Assembly (NCBI RefSeq): GCF_030253575.1
Contig: NC_080563.1
Span: forward strand, 15,581,001-15,645,000
Origin: Rhododendron vialii
Taxonomy: Eukaryota > Streptophyta > Magnoliopsida > Ericales > Ericaceae
Direction of reading: 5' to 3'
DNA length: 64,000 nucleotides
Part shown: piece by piece, positions 23,076 to 34,800 of the stretch
Layout: each line of letters opens with the position of its first letter
Numbering within the stretch: position 1 is the stretch's first letter
Notes under the pieces: model-generated
What the model was told of the DNA's origin: nothing
Databases searched by the model: none
What the model saw: the letters and a program-made list of their open reading frames with translations, nothing else
Program-made: the position numbers and the translations under genes

Positions 23076-23642
23076 ACTTTCAAAACAAAATATAATCCGT
23101 CCTTGTGAGCTAATCATGAGGACAAAAGAAACAAACTGTGGGAAAAAATTTAAGTGCCAAGTGGGTATCAGGTACTCGGTTGGCACATTCGAGCCGTCCA
23201 TTGTGTTTTTTGACGGTTCGAATTTGGAAAAATAAAAAGGAGAGAGAAAGTAATAGGGTGAGAGAGAAGAGACAGTTTCAATCCGAACTCTTAGACGGTC
23301 CAAATGTGCCAAGCAGATATCACGTGAGATATACCTACTCCACAGCACCGAGCTGTGGGCAATTTTTTCTCTCACCAAAAAGTTTTTGACAATATTCTCT
23401 GACGTGAAAGACAAGAGACCACAAGCCTTTGCGTGGCGAGGCGCATGTGCCTCTGTTGACGTACGTCATGCATTTGCCCGTCGTCTCTTTTCCCGCTGTC
23501 ATTCGCATCTTCACGTGCCCCACCACCATCGATCGCATCGAAAATAGTAGTAACACGGGACGATTGAGGGTAAGTAAAAACAGAAACACCCTTGCACTTT
23601 TCGATATAGTAGATCCTGTTACATCTTGATGACAGGTAAATT
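23076..23642. other. Intergenic with a weak inverted repeat
   Basis: TTGGCACATTCGAGCCGTCC (about 23180) and its diverged inverse GGACGG..CAAATGTGCCAAG near 23295-23315 suggest an old MITE. No gene. Confidence 0.4.
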
Positions 23643-23699
23643 GCTAATCCCCCTGATACACACACCCTCGGCCTCACCTCCCTTTTCCCATTATACCCC

Positions 23700-23745
<46 letters not shown>

Positions 23746-25248
23746 CTTTCTTTCTTTTTTTACCGTTTGTTTCTTCTTCTTTTTTTTTCTTTTCTTTTTA
23801 GTTTCGGTTTTTTTTTTTCGTTTTCTTTTCAATTTCGTTTTTTTTTCATTTTATTTCCTTTTCTTTCTTTTCAGTTTGAATTTTTTTTTCTCTTTAATAA
23901 TAGGTTCAAGTCTAATTCTAAGCTTTGTGAAGTAATTGAGAGAAAAAAAAGTGTTTCAATTGATCATGTTTATCCGACTGTTTTATTTTTATTTTTTTGT
24001 CCTTTATAGATTAAAAAATATAGTTACTAAAATAAGTGTTTCAATTTTCAATCCGTTTGAACCGGTGCAAAGTTGTTATTTTTCTGATCATTTCATCCTA
24101 AATGGTCCTAATAAATTTTTGACTCCAAGGCCTTTCAATGGACACCCTAAGAGAGTTTTGAAACTAAATAATGAGTCTTAGGGTATTTGTTAAAAGGCTT
24201 TAAACCAAAAAATTCATTATGACCATTTAAAATAAAATAATAAAAAAACGATCCTTGCTCTGATTTAACTGAATTGAAAATTAAAACACTTAATTAATTC
24301 TTCAATTATATTTTTAAATATACAAAGGGTGTATTTATAGAAATTAAATAAATGAGGTATAAGTAAATAAAAAATTAAATTAAAAAGTAGGGGGACCCGA
24401 GGGCTCTGCTGCCCTCATTGACACAGCAGCCCTTATGAAGCCCCTAAAACGTTTCCGTTTTAGTTATAAAAAAAATAGAAACTAGCCATTTGCAATCCTA
24501 TGGAGTAGAGACGTGATTTGAAGCAACATACTACTGAATCAGTTAAGAGGATTTATGCTAAATAATGGTTAACAAATTTATTAAATTATACTATAGTTAA
24601 AAAAAAGTAATCCTAAATATAACATTTGTATTTTGGATTAGTATGTCGTTTGCAAAATACATTTCGTAATTAGTTTCCGAACACTAATTGTAATCTTAAT
24701 GAATTTTTTGCTTTACGGCCTTTCAACGAGCACCCTAAGACTCATTATTTAGTTTTAGGACTCTCTTAGGGTTAGGGTGTTCATTGAAAGGCCTTGGAGC
24801 CAAAAATTTATTACGACCATTTAGGATGAAATGATCAGAAAAATAATATCTTTGCACTGGTTCAAATGGATTGAAAATTGAAACACTTATTTTCGTAACT
24901 ATATTTTGTAATCTATAAAAGACAAAAAAAAAGAAAAATAAAATAGTCGTATAAACATGATCAATTGAAACACTTTTTTTTCTCAATTACTTTACAAAGC
25001 CTAGAATTAGACTCAATCTATTATTAAAGAGAAAAAAAATTCAAACTAGAAAGAAAGAAAATGAAATAAAATGAAAAAAAAATTAAACTGGAAAGAAAAG
25101 GAAAAAAAAGAAAAGAAAGAAGAAACTGGAAAGAAGAAAGAAAAGAAAGAAAGAAAGGAAAGAGAGAGAGAGAGATAGGGGGGTGGGGGGGTAATTTCGG
25201 GAAAGGGAGGTGGGGCCAGGGAGGGGGGTGTGTCAGGGGAGGAGTAGC
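23643..25248. mobile_element. Foldback element with about 560-bp inverted arms (1.6 kb)
   Basis: The arm 23643 to about 24225 is repeated in inverse orientation from about 24690 to 25248. Ends read GCTAATCCCCCTGATACACA and, reversed, GCTACTCCTCCCCTGACACA. Both arms encode the same accidental frame containing KISVSIFNPFEPVQ and YFSDHFILNG, which makes the inversion easy to see. The arms carry long CT/GA and poly-T runs. The 460-bp spacer is AT-rich apart from a GC-rich patch at 24385-24450. No transposase. A foldback-type transposon or an inverted duplication are both possible; I found no convincing target duplication. Confidence 0.75.
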
Positions 25249-25808
25249 AGCTCTCCAATAACCAGTGTAAAAAAAATATCAAAAAACTATTTTCGTAAAG
25301 ATATTATTTTTAAATTTAAAAATTAAAAATAAATATTTATTTTTTAATAATGGTCAATAGAATGACGCATGATTTCCGTACCTCCTTTTTGGTAGTACTA
25401 ACTACACTTTCTATTTTTGTTTTTCGGTGTGTGAAGCTACGGAAACACAATTTCACTTTTCAATATTTTTCTTTTGTCGATATCCGAATGAAAATTATTA
25501 TTTTTACAACATTTAAGGATACTTGATAATTTCACACATTAAAAACAAAAGGGGAGTTGGTTAGCAAAAATGAGGGTGCAAATAGTATATGCGTTCTCAA
25601 ACACGAGATCATCGGTCGGTGACTCGATGTGGTGATAACTTAGGTTCAATCAAGGCTAATTTTTTGATTTATGTTGTTAATCATGCATTACTGGTTGATT
25701 ATACTAGGGTTTTGCTTATTACCCTCCTTAGGTTAGGTGTTGGTTAAGGTGGGGATTAGACAACTAACCACCGCATGCATACCGTATTCCATCATAGTTT
25801 TACACATA
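25249..25808. other. Intergenic, no gene recognised
   Basis: AT-rich sequence without a supported gene or element. Confidence 0.45.
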
Positions 25809-25944
25809 TAGGGAAAATAACGGCTCAGGACGTGTTTTGATAATTAATACCCGTCAAGGACATGCTGAGAACATTTGTTAATGCTGAAAATGTCCTTGGA
25901 GGGTATTAATTATCAAACATGTCCTTGACCGTCATTTTCCCTTA
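25809..25944. mobile_element. Hairpin MITE (136 bp)
   Basis: Left TAGGGAAAATAACGG and TTTGATAATTAATACC pair with right GGTATTAATTATCAAA and CCGTCATTTTCCCTTA. The inner GTCAAGGACAT and its inverse are also present. Non-coding. Confidence 0.8.
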
Positions 25945-26903
25945 CATATATGGGTGAGTTTGGCCCCATTTTTTCGGGAGCTTTTTTGCATGGTCTTTTT
26001 GGTTGCTTTTTATTGATCTTTTTATAATATTTCTGTACCAAAATTTTCGTCTCGACAATTGGAAGAAAGGTTATAAAATTGATGTACGGAATTTTTGTGG
26101 TCTTTTTTTAGCCTAACTACTATTCATAAATACTTATTCTCTTTTAAGAATTTCTGTGGTTCGTGTAACGAATTTTTTTGACTCATTTTATGCATTTTTG
26201 TAGATGATTTTATTTTTGGTGTTCGGTACATGCTTTACGAGTTTTGTGGTTAATTTTGTGGCTCAATATATTAATTCTATGGTGGTTTGTTTTATGAATT
26301 TTGTGACATTGTTTACGAAATTTTGTGATATTGTTTATGAATGTTGTAATAAAAAAAGACTACTCAAAGTTATGACTTCTGTAGTAGTGTTGTTTTAACC
26401 TATTAAAAGTTACAAAAATTTAACCTAAAAGTATACATTGTAAGAGAGAAAAGTTATCTATGGAATATTTCAAATACGTATAGATAACTTATTTAGAAGT
26501 GGGGTCCCATATTAATTTCAAATTTTGAGAATCGAAAGCGTTTGCTTCCTCTGCTTTCCCTATAAATTGGCTTCGACCATTTCCTCCCCAAATTCTTAGG
26601 TAGCGTAGATTAGATTTAACAAATGAAGAGAGAGAGAGATTAGTTTTTGGGATATTTTGGTTCGAACCCGGAACCACCGAATATTCTCTCTCCACAAGTA
26701 GATAACACCAGCACAAGGAGAGAGAAAACAGAGGAGTGTCCCCAAAGGAAAGGACTAGGGCTCCCTCTTTCCCCTCTCTCTCTCTTTCTCTCTCTATATC
26801 TTCTCCTAAATTCCTGTCTCTCTACCTCTCTCTCCTACATCAATCAAAACCTCCTCTTTTCTTTTTTTCTAAATTGAATTAATTTACGGGATTGTTATTG
26901 ACA
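25945..26903 (+). promoter_or_regulatory. Upstream region and CT-rich 5' leader of the TMEM41-like gene
   Basis: Non-coding sequence before the ATG at 26904. A long CT-rich tract at about 26760-26835 is typical of plant 5' UTRs. No firm TATA box; CTCTATATCTTC near 26790 is a weak candidate within the CT tract. Confidence 0.4.
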
Positions 26904-29900
26904 ATGGAGGAGATGAATGTAGAGAAGAATCAATTTACATCGCCGTGCAATAATGCCAATTCCAATGGCAATGTCGTAAATAAGTCGAAATCGACGCCGG
27001 CCAAGTTTCCGCTCACGTTTTGGGAGATGGCGGTTGCTTCCGCCGTCATTTTGAGCTTCGCGGTAGGGCTCGTAGGCGTGTACCTTACGATGCCCGCATC
27101 GGATTACAGCTTCCTCAAGCTTCCCCGTAGCCTCGAAGATCTCCAAATCCTCAGGTATTTTCCCATGTAATTTTTCTGTTTTTCTGTTTAGTGGTTTGTT
27201 TCAAATTTGTGATTTTCTTCGTTTTTAACCAAGCCCAACTAATCCGTGCCCTAATTAATGGCCTAATGGATCAGCTACATCAATAATTAATCCTGTTATC
27301 ATTATGCTTTCTCAAATTTATCTATATATACTTTTTTGCAATAGCATCGGATGCCAATTTAGGGATTTATTTTCCCTTTGGAATTTTCATTAATAATATT
27401 CCGCATCAATAGTAGTAATATTGTGGCTTTTCTTAACTGTTGCAACTACTAGTTTCCTTGTATTTTATGTTTTCTTTTGTGATGGGGAAAAGTTTGAATC
27501 TTTTTTTCTTTTTTAGTTAGTAATGATAGTTTCATAATGAAGAACCTAACTTCTAGGGAAATTTGGAGGAGTATTTTATATCTGAACAAACGGAGGCATG
27601 ATGAAATAATATTTTATCCTTTCTTACATTGAATTGGATTAGGTTATCAGGCTAATATTTTCAGCTTGTGTTGGGAAGAAAATTACTGATTTGATCGCTT
27701 GAAATCCAGGTTGTCAATTCGTGAATCTAATCGAGAATCATTATGGTCACTTTCCGAATCACGAATCACTCCGATTCGTTCATGATTTCTATAATGCAAC
27801 ATATGTTTATTGATTAAGGTAACAAAAATATATACTACAAATGAAAGTTTTAGGCCTAAATAAATAAAAACCATCTTCTAAATGATGATTGGACAATAAT
27901 GTGGAGTATTAGGTAAGCTGCTTCTTTTGCAACTTCCAAGAGATGAGGATTCATGAATCCTACTTATAGTCGTTTTTTTGTAAAAAGGAGTTAAAAGTTT
28001 AGAAGGTGGTGGTTTGTATTCCCTTTATCTATGCCCTTTTTGATCCACTCCCTTAATAAATCTCCCTTTCTTAGTAGCTATAAATTATAATACTACATAA
28101 TCTCATATAGACAAAAGATGGCATATAAGAATACTAAAGACCTTAAGAAAATAATTTGAACCCTTTTCCAACAACAAAAAAATAGTGAAAATGAGTTTTG
28201 GAAATTTTAAGTGAATTGAACAATTCACCGGTTCACTTATGATTTACAGCTATTTCCGACTCAAGCAGCATATTCATATCAATCACCCACCAAATCGTAT
28301 AGAATCGTACGATACGATTCGTACCCTTCTAACAACTATGCTAATATGCTTGTAATGTAGATATTTCCAAATGAAGGCCTGAACTGGAAGCTTGATTTAT
28401 GTTGTAAAAGTTATCACTTTTGGAGTTCTGTTTATTTTTAGCATTTTTTCTGGGTTATAGAAATGACAATCGGCAGGGATTTGACAGTCTTGGCAAATTT
28501 AAAATAAGCTCTATCTGTCATCTGTCAAGCTGAGTAATGTTAGTAAGTCTTGATGAAGATTTTCAAGCTCTATATGTGCTTTCTTTACAACATGTTTGCT
28601 GGTTTTGCATATCAAAAGATACTATAAAAGCTTCTCCAGCCATTACCTGTACTTTGACTCATATTTGAGTAAAAGCTTAATTTAATGTGAACCACTCTGC
28701 ACTCCAATGGACAAACCCATAACTAAGCATAAATTTGAGTAAAAGCTTCATTAAAAGTGCGGTTGGAAATTTAAGAGCCACGAAATGGCCTTCTAAAATT
28801 TGAGTAAGGATTTGAGTCTCCCTTGATTTCAGCAATATTCAAGTAAAACTCACGTTGATATAACATTTGAGTAAAATAATGTAGTGAGTTTTGAGGGGTT
28901 TTTACTCAAAATTTGAGTTTTAGAGGGAAAAAGGGTAAGCATGGCTGGAGATGCTGTTAAGAACTCTGTAATAGGGTACCCATAGTTGTGTGAGAAATTT
29001 CTGAGTTCTTAATTTTGAGTTGGTGATCTTTTGGTGGAAACCCAATTATCATGTTATACTATTAAAACAAAATTGATGTATTGACAATTGACTGAGCAGT
29101 CTGCTGCTTACCTAAAACTGGACTAGCTAATTGCAATTCTGCCATTTTCCTTCTCCTATCAGGGAAACAATTTTTTCTATGTGCTTCTCGTGCTTTCTTG
29201 ATTCACGCAGCTAAATTCTAAGTTGAAGAAATTGTTGACATCATTTCATTCACATAGTTTAATTGTCCTTTCTGGTTATTACTTTATCTGACATATTTCT
29301 GTGTTCTCTGCTTGATGGGCTTGATCATGCTGCTGAGAGAGATCGTGTACTATTATTCAGATAAATATGTTACTTATTTGGTGACATTTCTTGCAGAGAT
29401 CACCTTGAGAGCTACACAAGCGACTACACTATACAAGTCCTCGTGGGGTATTGTGTCGTCTACATTTTCATGCAGACTTTCATGATCCCAGGAACCGTTT
29501 TCATGTCATTGCTCGCTGGAGCCCTTTTCGGAGTCTTCAAAGGTGTAGCGTTGGTGGTGTTCACTGCCACTGCTGGTGCTTCTTCTTGCTATTTTCTTTC
29601 CAAAGTGATTGGGCGGCCCCTTCTCTCTTCTCTCTGGCCCGATAAGCTTGTATTCTTCCAAGCACAGGTGATTTAACTCATCCCCTCATAAATGTTGGCT
29701 TGTGTTGATTAGAATTTGAAAGCATTATGTTTCTCTTATCCAGGTGGCTAAAAGAAGAAAGGGGTTGCTGAACTATATGCTTTTCCTAAGAGTGACCCCT
29801 ACCTTGCCAAATACATTTATTAACGTGGCTTCACCAATAGTTGATGTGCCTTACCATATTTTCTTCCTAGCAACCGTCATCGGGATCATTCCTGCTGCTT

Positions 29901-30349
29901 ATGTTACAGTCAAGGTATGTACTTTTTTGTTGATGTGCCTTACTTTTTCTTCCTAGCTCCTGCAAGTATGCAATACTTTTGTCAGTTTGTGAATGGGTCT
30001 GTTTGATATCATATTATTTTTGCTTTCATTTAAACCTACGTAAAATAAGAGATGCTCTTCGCATGTTGGCCTAGTTTCTGAATAACCAGGGAGTTTTGAC
30101 AAATGGCACATCAGCTTGTACTAATCTTGAATTATCTCCGTCTATCTGAGTACATATGCCAAATGCAAGATTGTCAGAGTTAAAGGATTGCCTGAGGAAC
30201 TTGTGTTTTACTGACATTTGCAGGCTGGCATAGCTCTGGGTGAGTTGCGATCAGTAGCTGACCTCTACGACTTCCATTCAATAGCAACTCTGTTCCTCAT
30301 TGGTATTGTATCGGTTACCCCCACGCTGCTGACCAAGAACCAAACCTAA
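26904..30349 (+). CDS. TMEM41-like VTT-domain (SNARE-associated Golgi / DedA) membrane protein
   Basis: Four exons join cleanly: 26904-27154, 29397-29667, 29744-29914 and 30224-30349, all with GT..AG introns, giving 272 residues. The phase-2 junction of exons 1/2 makes an arginine codon. Residues about 35-60 form a first membrane segment (WEMAVASAVILSFAVGLVGV). The VTT core follows: QVLVGYCVVYIFMQTFMIPG, then MSLLAGALFG, GASSCYFLSKVIGRP, LLNYMLFLRVTPTLPNTFIN and IPAAYVTVKAGIALGEL, matching human TMEM41B block by block. Plant relatives have the same length. Family knowledge: TMEM41B-type proteins are ER lipid scramblases needed for autophagosome formation; the plant role is inferred. Intron 1 is 2.2 kb and holds a MITE. 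Every exon is open and motifs are intact, so the gene looks functional. Confidence 0.93.
28629..28955. mobile_element. MITE in intron 1 of the TMEM41-like gene
   Basis: Termini AGCTTCTCCAGCCATTACC and, reversed, AGCATCTCCAGCCATGCTTACC are inverted copies. The interior has several ATTTGAGTAAAA and TTTTACTCAAA motifs in opposite orientations. About 327 bp. The termini resemble those of the element at 44398-48247. Confidence 0.65.
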
Positions 30350-31865
30350 GCAAAATCACCAAACGAAAAACACTCGGTTAACATGGTCTCCGTGTTCTCC
30401 AGGCAGCGGTTACATGACTGGATGTATAGATCAAAAAATAAGTGCAATGTAAAGCTTTATCTTAGCCATCGATTCGTCACTACTGAAGCTTGGAGATGGT
30501 ATGAAGGGGTGTCAGGTCTCAAATGGATCCTCTCCGTTCAGTATATGGGATGATGTCAGAGACTGTCGAGTGTTTCACCATTATATCATTGTTGAGCATT
30601 CAATATCCAAAATCATTCTGGAAATACAATGTAGTCCAATTCATTTGCTTTGACAAAAAAAATGAAGAAAAGAAAAGGAAAAAAGTGATACTTTTGAAGT
30701 ATTGTAATGCGTAACATTAGTTGTGTTTAATGTTTTCTTGATAATGATTTGTAACTCTCTCTTTTCCTTTGTTTGCCTGTTAAGTAGCTTGGAGTGTGGA
30801 TATTTGGTTTGCAACCATTCGGATACCAAGAATTGATTGAGCAAGAACACAGCTCAATTTAGTCTTTGATCCGTATATGGTACTGCTTCCTATGTATGAG
30901 TTCTGGAACAAACTGGATTGTCCTAGTTTGTCAGGCCAGGGTGGATTCTCAATAGTCAGCCATTTCCTTCACAACTATCCCTTAAGGCTATTCCAGGTCT
31001 TTAACCCGATAACTACTTGGTAAATGTGGGATTGGGGAGGAGAGGATTAGTTGGGTTTCTTCCCACGTCTGTGAGGACTACCGGCACCCTCTTCATTGGA
31101 AACTACCTAAATGTTTGCTGCATTCCAGTTGCAATCACAAACAAGCAACGTGTACTTCATCCAAAAAACCCCTACCAAATACACACACACACACACGTGT
31201 TCGCAGAGGCGATTAGAAATTCCGAACAGGTGCTGTAAGACAAATACAAACCAGAGAAAGATGAATGTGAAAGTTTTGCTTACTGGAAGGGCATATAGAT
31301 CACAAAGTAACAGAGTAGGGAACCCATAAATACTTCGTACAAGGAAAAAAGCCAAGGCCCAGGCATTTCTCAAGAGCAAAGACAAGATGGAAAACATGAA
31401 GAAAACCTCATTGTGCGGTGTATAGTCAGGCATATGGTAAAACGAAATAGCTTCATGATAAACTAATTTCAGCAACCAAACCATTCTTCCTTTAAACGTA
31501 CCATATTGAAGTAAATGCGAAGGAATGATGAAAATATCTAGGTGAGACAGAAGATGTACCATCAATTATTCTAGCCTTTTTTTTTTGCCTTTGGCCTAGT
31601 CAATGAACAAACTTGTATAATTAATACAACAACGTGGCCATCTCACACATCAGTGATATATGATCCTGTCAACAACCGAGTGGTTCTTCCCTTCTAACGT
31701 GAAGGAATGATGTGATATGTAAAAGCCCAGTGGCCAGTTTTGGTATTTGACCCTATCAGCAGAAAGTTACAAGTATATCTGAGCAATGTCCCTTATCCAA
31801 GGAATTTATTGGATTTAATCCTACCGGAGTTTCCTGAGTTTCTTCTGAGTTTATTGGATTTAATC
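30350..31865. other. 3' UTR of the TMEM41-like gene and convergent intergenic spacer
   Basis: The TMEM41-like and RBM34-like genes converge here. An (AC)n run is at 31183-31196. A 45-bp tandem duplication (31805-31849 and 31850-31894) overlaps the stop codon of the minus-strand RBM34-like gene. A 152-residue minus-strand frame at 31107-31565 has no recognisable similarity and is not called. Confidence 0.5.
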
Positions 31866-34800
31866 CTACCGGAGTTTCCTGAGTTTCTTGTTCGATCGGT
31901 AACTCTCTGGAGTCTGGCTTTCCAGCTTGCGTTTTTTCCCAGCTTGTTCTGAAGCACCAGATGTACTTGCCCACAGACCCTGGTGCGAGCTACCGGACTT
32001 TGTTTTCACCTTGTTGCCATTGTCTGAAGTCCTTAAATCCACTGCTAACTTCTTTGTATTAGAATCCTCTCCCTCTCCAGGTGATGAGTGTTTCCTCTTA
32101 GATGGTGTGAGGTTTGATCTGGCATGATAGAGCCTTAGTTCACATTTCCGGAGCCTCAAGCTACGTTTTTTACAAACCAAGTTTGCACCACCCTGCATGT
32201 CACAATATTTAGAAAGCTTTCGACGTGAAGAATATAAGAGATTATGGTTGGCATCATAAACAAACTTTTGGTTAAATATCTACATTCTTGAAGCAGCCTT
32301 TCTTCATACAGCATTACATAAAACATTTTATGCAAGAATAACAAACTTTTGAAAGAGAAATTAGCTAAAAGTGGGCCAAGAACGTAGTAAGGGGAGCTAA
32401 GCCAAAGGCTTAGATGATTCTCATCTCATGTTAAATTAAAATTATAGAGAAAAATATAAAACAACTTACAAGGACAGCAGAAAGGACAGGTAAGAGGTTT
32501 AAATTAGGTTTAACTGCATTGAAAGCGAGCATGAGGCAGTCATATCAACCTTCTTACTTTTTTCTTTTTTTGAACTTACAGACATATCAACCTCAATTTT
32601 GTGATTTTGCAGAGGAGAGATTGCAGCAAACTATTGTGAAATCTGTTAAAGCATCCAACTCCAAACCAATTGGCAAAGAGTGAAGAGGCTGTCTAGGCTC
32701 ATATACTAGTTTTGGAGGAGATAATTAACCGATGTGGGACAAATCCCAACACTCCCCCGCACGTGCGACCCCCAATTCGCACGTGGAGAGGTTAACAAAG
32801 GATCCGGAACACACGGATCACAATGAAACAAAGTGCAACTATGGCACAAACAAAGGGGAAAAGCCTCCGAAAGTCTAGCTCTGATACCATGCTCATCAAA
32901 AAAGGCAGACAAAACATTATAAAAATATTCACCAGCATTATCCGAACGAAAGATACAAAGAGAAACATCAAATTGAGTCTTTATTTCCATATAAAAAGAT
33001 TTGAAAATTGAGTATAAGTCTGACCGGTTTTTCATGAGATAAACATAAGTAAGCCTAGAATAGTCATCCACAAAAATAACAAAATACTGAAAACCACCAC
33101 GTGATGAAACACGCACTGGACCCCAAATATCGGAGTGAACTAAATGAAAAGGAAGAGACACTCGACTCTCTACTCTAGGCGGAAAAGAAACACGACGGTG
33201 TTTACTGAACTCATAGACTTCACATGGCAAAGACTGAAGACCACGACACGACGAAACTAACTGCTGGAGAGTCTGAAGGGAGGGATGACCAAGACGGCAA
33301 TGATGTTCATAAGGAGATACGGAAGCCTGAAAAGCAACAGAGGCAGGAGGTGCGCGTTCGCCAGTGTCAAAATAGTATAGACCACCACGCTCAACACCGC
33401 CACCAATCTTATTCCCTGTCTGGAGATCCTGAAATACACAATAACCAGGAAAAAAGGTAACCGAACAATTTAAGGATTGGGTAAGTTTACTAACAGACAT
33501 AAGACTATGGGAAAAACGAGGAACATGTAAAACAGAGTCTAATGTAAGAGAAGAATGTAAGATAACAGAACCCAAACCAGCAATGTCAGAAGAGGAACCG
33601 TCAGCCAAGGCAACACTAGAAGACTTCACAAGAGGACGAGAACCAGAGGTGGATGGAGTGACCTGTCATATGATCGGTAGCTCCAGAATCAATAACCCAC
33701 GGAGTATTAGAGGCCAGGCCAGCAAAGGTGGAGCCTTTCTGAGCGAACGTAGCAGTGGAAGAGGAGGGCGCATAAGGGGACGGCTGGGAAATCAGGCGAT
33801 GATACTCATCATCTGGAATAGTAACAACTCGTGGAATGGAGCTGGGCACAGAAACAGAGCCATCATCCTCAGAAACAGTAACCTGATGAGCAGATGGGCG
33901 GCCTTGAAGAATCCAACAAAAATCAACTATATGATTAGTACCATGGCAATAGGTGCAGGAACGAGACCCACGACCACGAGCACGACTAAAATCACGACCA
34001 CGACCACCACTACCAGAATCACGACCACCAACAGACTGCATCGGACCACTGCTACCAGAATCACGACCATATCCACGGCCAGTAGGACCACGACTGCCTC
34101 CCCCACGGTCAAAACCACGAGAAGTACCACCTCGAGGAATCGTGGTAACCAAAGCTGAGCGGGCAGCAGGGGTCAAATCAACACTGGAGTCAGGAATAGA
34201 GGCCTGACGGACACGACTGAACACCTCACTGAGAGAAGGTAAATCTCTACCACCCAAAAGATTGGACCGGATAGAATCATATGCTGACGAAGATAAACCA
34301 AACAGAAAACGAGCTACCTGCAAGCGCTCACGCTGACGCTCCATAACCTGAATGTCTGAAGAAATAGGCTCACAAGTGTTGAGCTCCTCACACACACCAC
34401 AGAACTTGGCATAATACTCTTCCAAGGATAAGTTGCCAAGGTCAAGAGAAAAGAACTGTTGATGAAGAGCACAAGTCTGGCGGAGATTATCAGCCTCAGA
34501 AAACATCTCCTTAACCTTCATCCATACTTTTTTCGCAGTAGATAAGAAAACCAGAGTATTCTTAATATTTTCCTCCATACTATTCCAAAGCTCAACACGA
34601 ATCTTAGCATCTGCAGGAACCCAAGCACCATATGATGCGGCAGTCGCCGCGGGAGGATCATCAGTAAGATAATGATAGTCGGACTCCCCGACATAATAGA
34701 CTTTAACAGCCTTAGCCCAAACAGCATAATTTCGACCATTCAATAAGGTAGAGGTAATGGACAACCTGTCACGAGACCGGGAAGAACGACTAACAGCGGA

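Noticed and set aside
23626..24009. 127-residue frame with Ser/Leu and Phe runs
   Set aside because: Produced by CT and T repeats in the foldback arm.
26655..26675. GGTTCGAACCC, a tRNA B-box-like word
   Set aside because: No A box, acceptor stem or anticodon arm at the right distance; lies in the upstream region of the TMEM41-like gene.
31107..31565. 152-residue minus-strand open frame
   Set aside because: No recognisable domain, AC-repeat-derived Val/Cys run, and it lies in the convergent 3' UTR spacer; probably chance.
33583..34207. Plus-strand frames rich in Thr/Arg over the Copia gag
   Set aside because: Antisense shadow of the Gly/Arg/Ser-rich gag linker.
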